A stretch of 10,677 nt of DNA, from positions 252,501 to 263,177 of the forward strand of contig JAXCGZ010007562.1 of the NCBI GenBank assembly GCA_037179515.1, read 5' to 3'. The stretch is from Halocaridina rubra (Eukaryota > Arthropoda > Malacostraca > Decapoda > Atyidae). The position numbers were made by a program, and so were the translations under genes. Positions 8,960 to 10,677 of this stretch are shown in pieces (position 1 is the first letter of the stretch; each line of letters begins with the position of its first letter). The notes beneath the pieces were generated by a model. That model was not told where the DNA came from and made no database searches. It was given only the letters and a program-made list of their open reading frames with translations.

Positions 8960-9360
8960 GTCGGTTCCATTTTTGTACTCAATGATGCTTATCATATTTG
9001 CCCTTAAAACAGTGAATTGAGTCAGCATTAACTACCTCCTCGCTTAGCAAATTCCAATCATCAACTACTCCTACACTAAATAAGTACTTCCTTAAATCCT
9101 GCAAAGAAGTTTTCTTACGAAGCTTCAAACTATAACCTCTAGTACTAGAACCAGCCATATCAAAATATCAACCCTTATCCACTTTGTCAAAACCATGAAG
9201 GAATTCAAACACGGTCACCATATCATCCACTCATTCTTCTAGCCTTGAGTGATGATAAGTCTAATTCCCTCAGCCTCTTCTCATGACTGATATATGTATT
9301 TCTGGCATCAGTTTTGTGGGATGTCTTTGAACTTTTTCCAGTTTATTTATGTGTATGTGT
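8960..9360 (-). mobile_element. Second CR1-like LINE 3' fragment
   Basis: The portion 8960-9305 aligns with 5071-5416 throughout. The remaining ~55 nt (to about 9357) encode INKLEKVQRHPTKLMPE on the minus strand, the segment missing from the first copy. Beyond 9360 the similarity stops, so this copy is truncated to the last ~400 nt of the element. Several stops and frameshifts remove any coding potential. At its other end it meets the 5' edge of the Jockey-like element within about 10 nt. Confidence 0.8.
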
Positions 9361-9807
9361 GTATTGTAACTAGATGATTTCGGGCCAAGGAATGACAATC
9401 ACTTGTATGTCCACATATAAAGATAATTCCTTTTTGCGATCATTTGTTTAAATTTCATTTGATATTATTATACATTAATGTAACCTATGGAGCTTGATGC
9501 TAGGAGGCAAAATAAAAATGTGCTTTCATCTGACTTTTTGATGATTTTAGAGGTCAGTAATCTATCATTTGGAATTTTTGTTGTTTTAGACATTATCTGT
9601 GGATTAGAGGAAAAATCATCTCGGCTGGACAGGGGATTTCCGCTGAGTTCTTCCTAACCCATGCATGAGCAGAGTGTGCAGTTAGACGCTTTGTGATGTC
9701 ATAATACATTACTGCACCTATTTCCACGAGTTATCTGCTCCTTAGCCTCGCTGTCTTTTCTTTGTTATGTATTATATTTCTACATTTTATTTTTGTTTTT
9801 TATTGTA
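9361..9807. other. AT-rich stretch, no gene seen
   Basis: No open frame of note and no recognised repeat or RNA was seen. The sequence becomes progressively T-rich toward the microsatellite that follows. I cannot tell whether any part belongs to an older transposon. Confidence 0.5.
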
Positions 9808-9829
9808 TTTTATTTATTTATTTAGCTAT

Positions 9830-9876
<47 letters not shown>

Positions 9877-9953
9877 TTCATTCATTTATTAATTAATTAA
9901 TTAACTTATTTATTTATTAATTTATTTATTTATTAATTTATTTATTTATTTTT
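9808..9953. repeat. TTTA-rich microsatellite, imperfect
   Basis: About 146 nt consist of ATTT/TTTA units with variants: an AGCT interruption near 9824-9827, TTCATTCA near 9877-9884, and a TTAATTAA block (9888-9904). The changes suggest an old, partly decayed array. It sits next to T-rich DNA on both sides, and could have grown from a LINE or SINE poly(A) tail read from the minus strand. Confidence 0.9.
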
Positions 9954-10088
9954 AGGATTATTTCTTTTCATTTTAAAATTCTTACTTACTATCTCATTTG
10001 TATTTTGTTTTTTTATTGTTTTTACTTCTATTTTCTATTTTTTATTTTTTAGTGTGACACCAGGGCAGACTTTCTTTCTGATTAACAT

Positions 10089-10677
10089 ATGGACTGCTCT
10101 GAATCTGCTACTCTATCTGTGCTTGAAGATGACCTTGTGCTCAGTGATGAGAGAAATAGCCTATCTCAGGCAATTGACCCCCACTGCCATAGTCACTTAA
10201 CAGTCACCAGGATATGTCAATAGTTATAACTGAAGCAAACAGCATGTTCTCCATCCCTGAATCCCAATACCTAGTCAGAAAAGCCTCTTTAGCCTAATGC
10301 CACCTGAATAATTCTTCTGATGGCACTGCCATAGTCACTTAACAGTCACCAGGATATGTCAGTAATTATAACTGAAGCAAACAGCATGTTCCCGATCACT
10401 GAAGCCCAACACCTAGTCAGAGAAGCCTCTTTAGACTAATACCACCTGAATAATTCTTCTGATGGCACTAGTGATTCATTATTGCCTGCTGCCAAGTAAG
10501 CTAAACAAGAGGAGTGTTCTGTTCACCAACATGTGGCTGTTTCATATTCATTTTCCTCTCATCCCCTCTCTAAGCTACGCAATTCTACCATAAGATCACC
10601 AGCAATTACATTTCTAGTATCTGCTCCTCAGGATGACTACAGTAAGATTCTTTTCAAGGCAACCCCTCGGTTGATAT
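10089..10677 (+). pseudogene. Decayed, partial plus-strand frame of unknown protein, possibly Gag-like
   Basis: An ATG at 10089 opens a frame of 44 codons (MDCSESATLSVLEDDLVLSD, then ERNSLSQAIDP) that is acidic and Ser-rich, ending at TAG 10221-10223. A 142-nt tandem duplication falls inside it. In the second unit the original frame reads SLNSHQDMSVIITEANSMFP and AQHLVREASL. After two TAA codons (10437-10439, 10497-10499) it is open from 10500 to the window end (SKLRNSTIRSPAITFLVSAP near the end). The parallel wording of both units suggests that the duplication struck a former coding region. A T-rich tract ending in AG lies just upstream, so a spliced exon is possible. The acidic, Ser-rich start is loosely like Gag-type proteins of retrotransposons, but this is a guess. 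Confidence 0.35.
10182..10465 (+). repeat. Two tandem 142-nt direct repeats
   Basis: Units 10182-10323 and 10324-10465 begin CACTGCCATAGTCACTTAAC and end AATAATTCTTCTGATGG. They keep the same length with no indel and differ at about a dozen positions. A third unit would start at 10466 but departs after CACTA. The duplication is not a multiple of three, so it shifts any frame that crosses it. Confidence 0.95.

Noticed and set aside
5071..9305. LTR retrotransposon with 346-nt LTRs
   Set aside because: The repeats encode the LINE C-terminal domain, lack TG...CA ends, and enclose a LINE polymerase with an A-rich tail. No integrase or protease is present.

Overview
This window looks like repeat-rich, AT-rich nuclear DNA from an animal. 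A decapod crustacean (crab or shrimp) is the best guess. The reasons are very long dinucleotide microsatellites, no compact gene order, and decayed non-LTR retrotransposons whose reverse-transcriptase wording resembles elements I recall from crab genomes. The species assignment is inference. I see no intact host gene, and no convincing new multi-gene system.

Layout. Positions 1-38 hold a tRNA-like (B-box) fragment, perhaps the 3' part of a SINE. It is followed by a ~350-nt TA tract, a second ~73-nt TA tract and a (GC)n-(GA)36 tract ending at 900. From 901 to about 3690 the DNA is AT-rich with no supportable gene; a short strong hairpin lies at 2902-2930. On the minus strand, 4318-3698 is one continuous reading frame of about 200 codons broken only by three TGA codons. 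It is GC- and CpG-rich with an acidic stretch, and looks like a decayed gene or exon of unknown identity. Positions 4322-5038 have no gene, but hold two CCAAT boxes and a TATA-like site.

Positions 5039-9360 are a nest of LINE remnants, all on the minus strand. A CR1-like element (about 6132 down to 5039) keeps a recognisable palm, FADD motif and C-terminal domain. A Jockey-like element (about 8951 down to 6141) lies next to it. This one is 5'-truncated and ends in an A-rich tail. Its catalytic half, from motif B through the post-RT region, is tandemly duplicated (7331-8134 and 6540-7330). On its far side sits a second 3' fragment of the same CR1-like family (9360 down to 8960), so two ~346-nt direct repeats bracket the Jockey-like element.

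Positions 9361-9807 have no gene. A TTTA-rich microsatellite covers 9808-9953. The last 590 nt hold a decayed plus-strand frame beginning at an ATG at 10089, interrupted by a 142-nt tandem duplication (10182-10465) and then open again to the window end. The protein is unrecognised; it may be a transposon Gag-like protein.

Nothing here appears to work together as a pathway. The history read from the sequence is repeated transposon insertion, local duplication and microsatellite growth.
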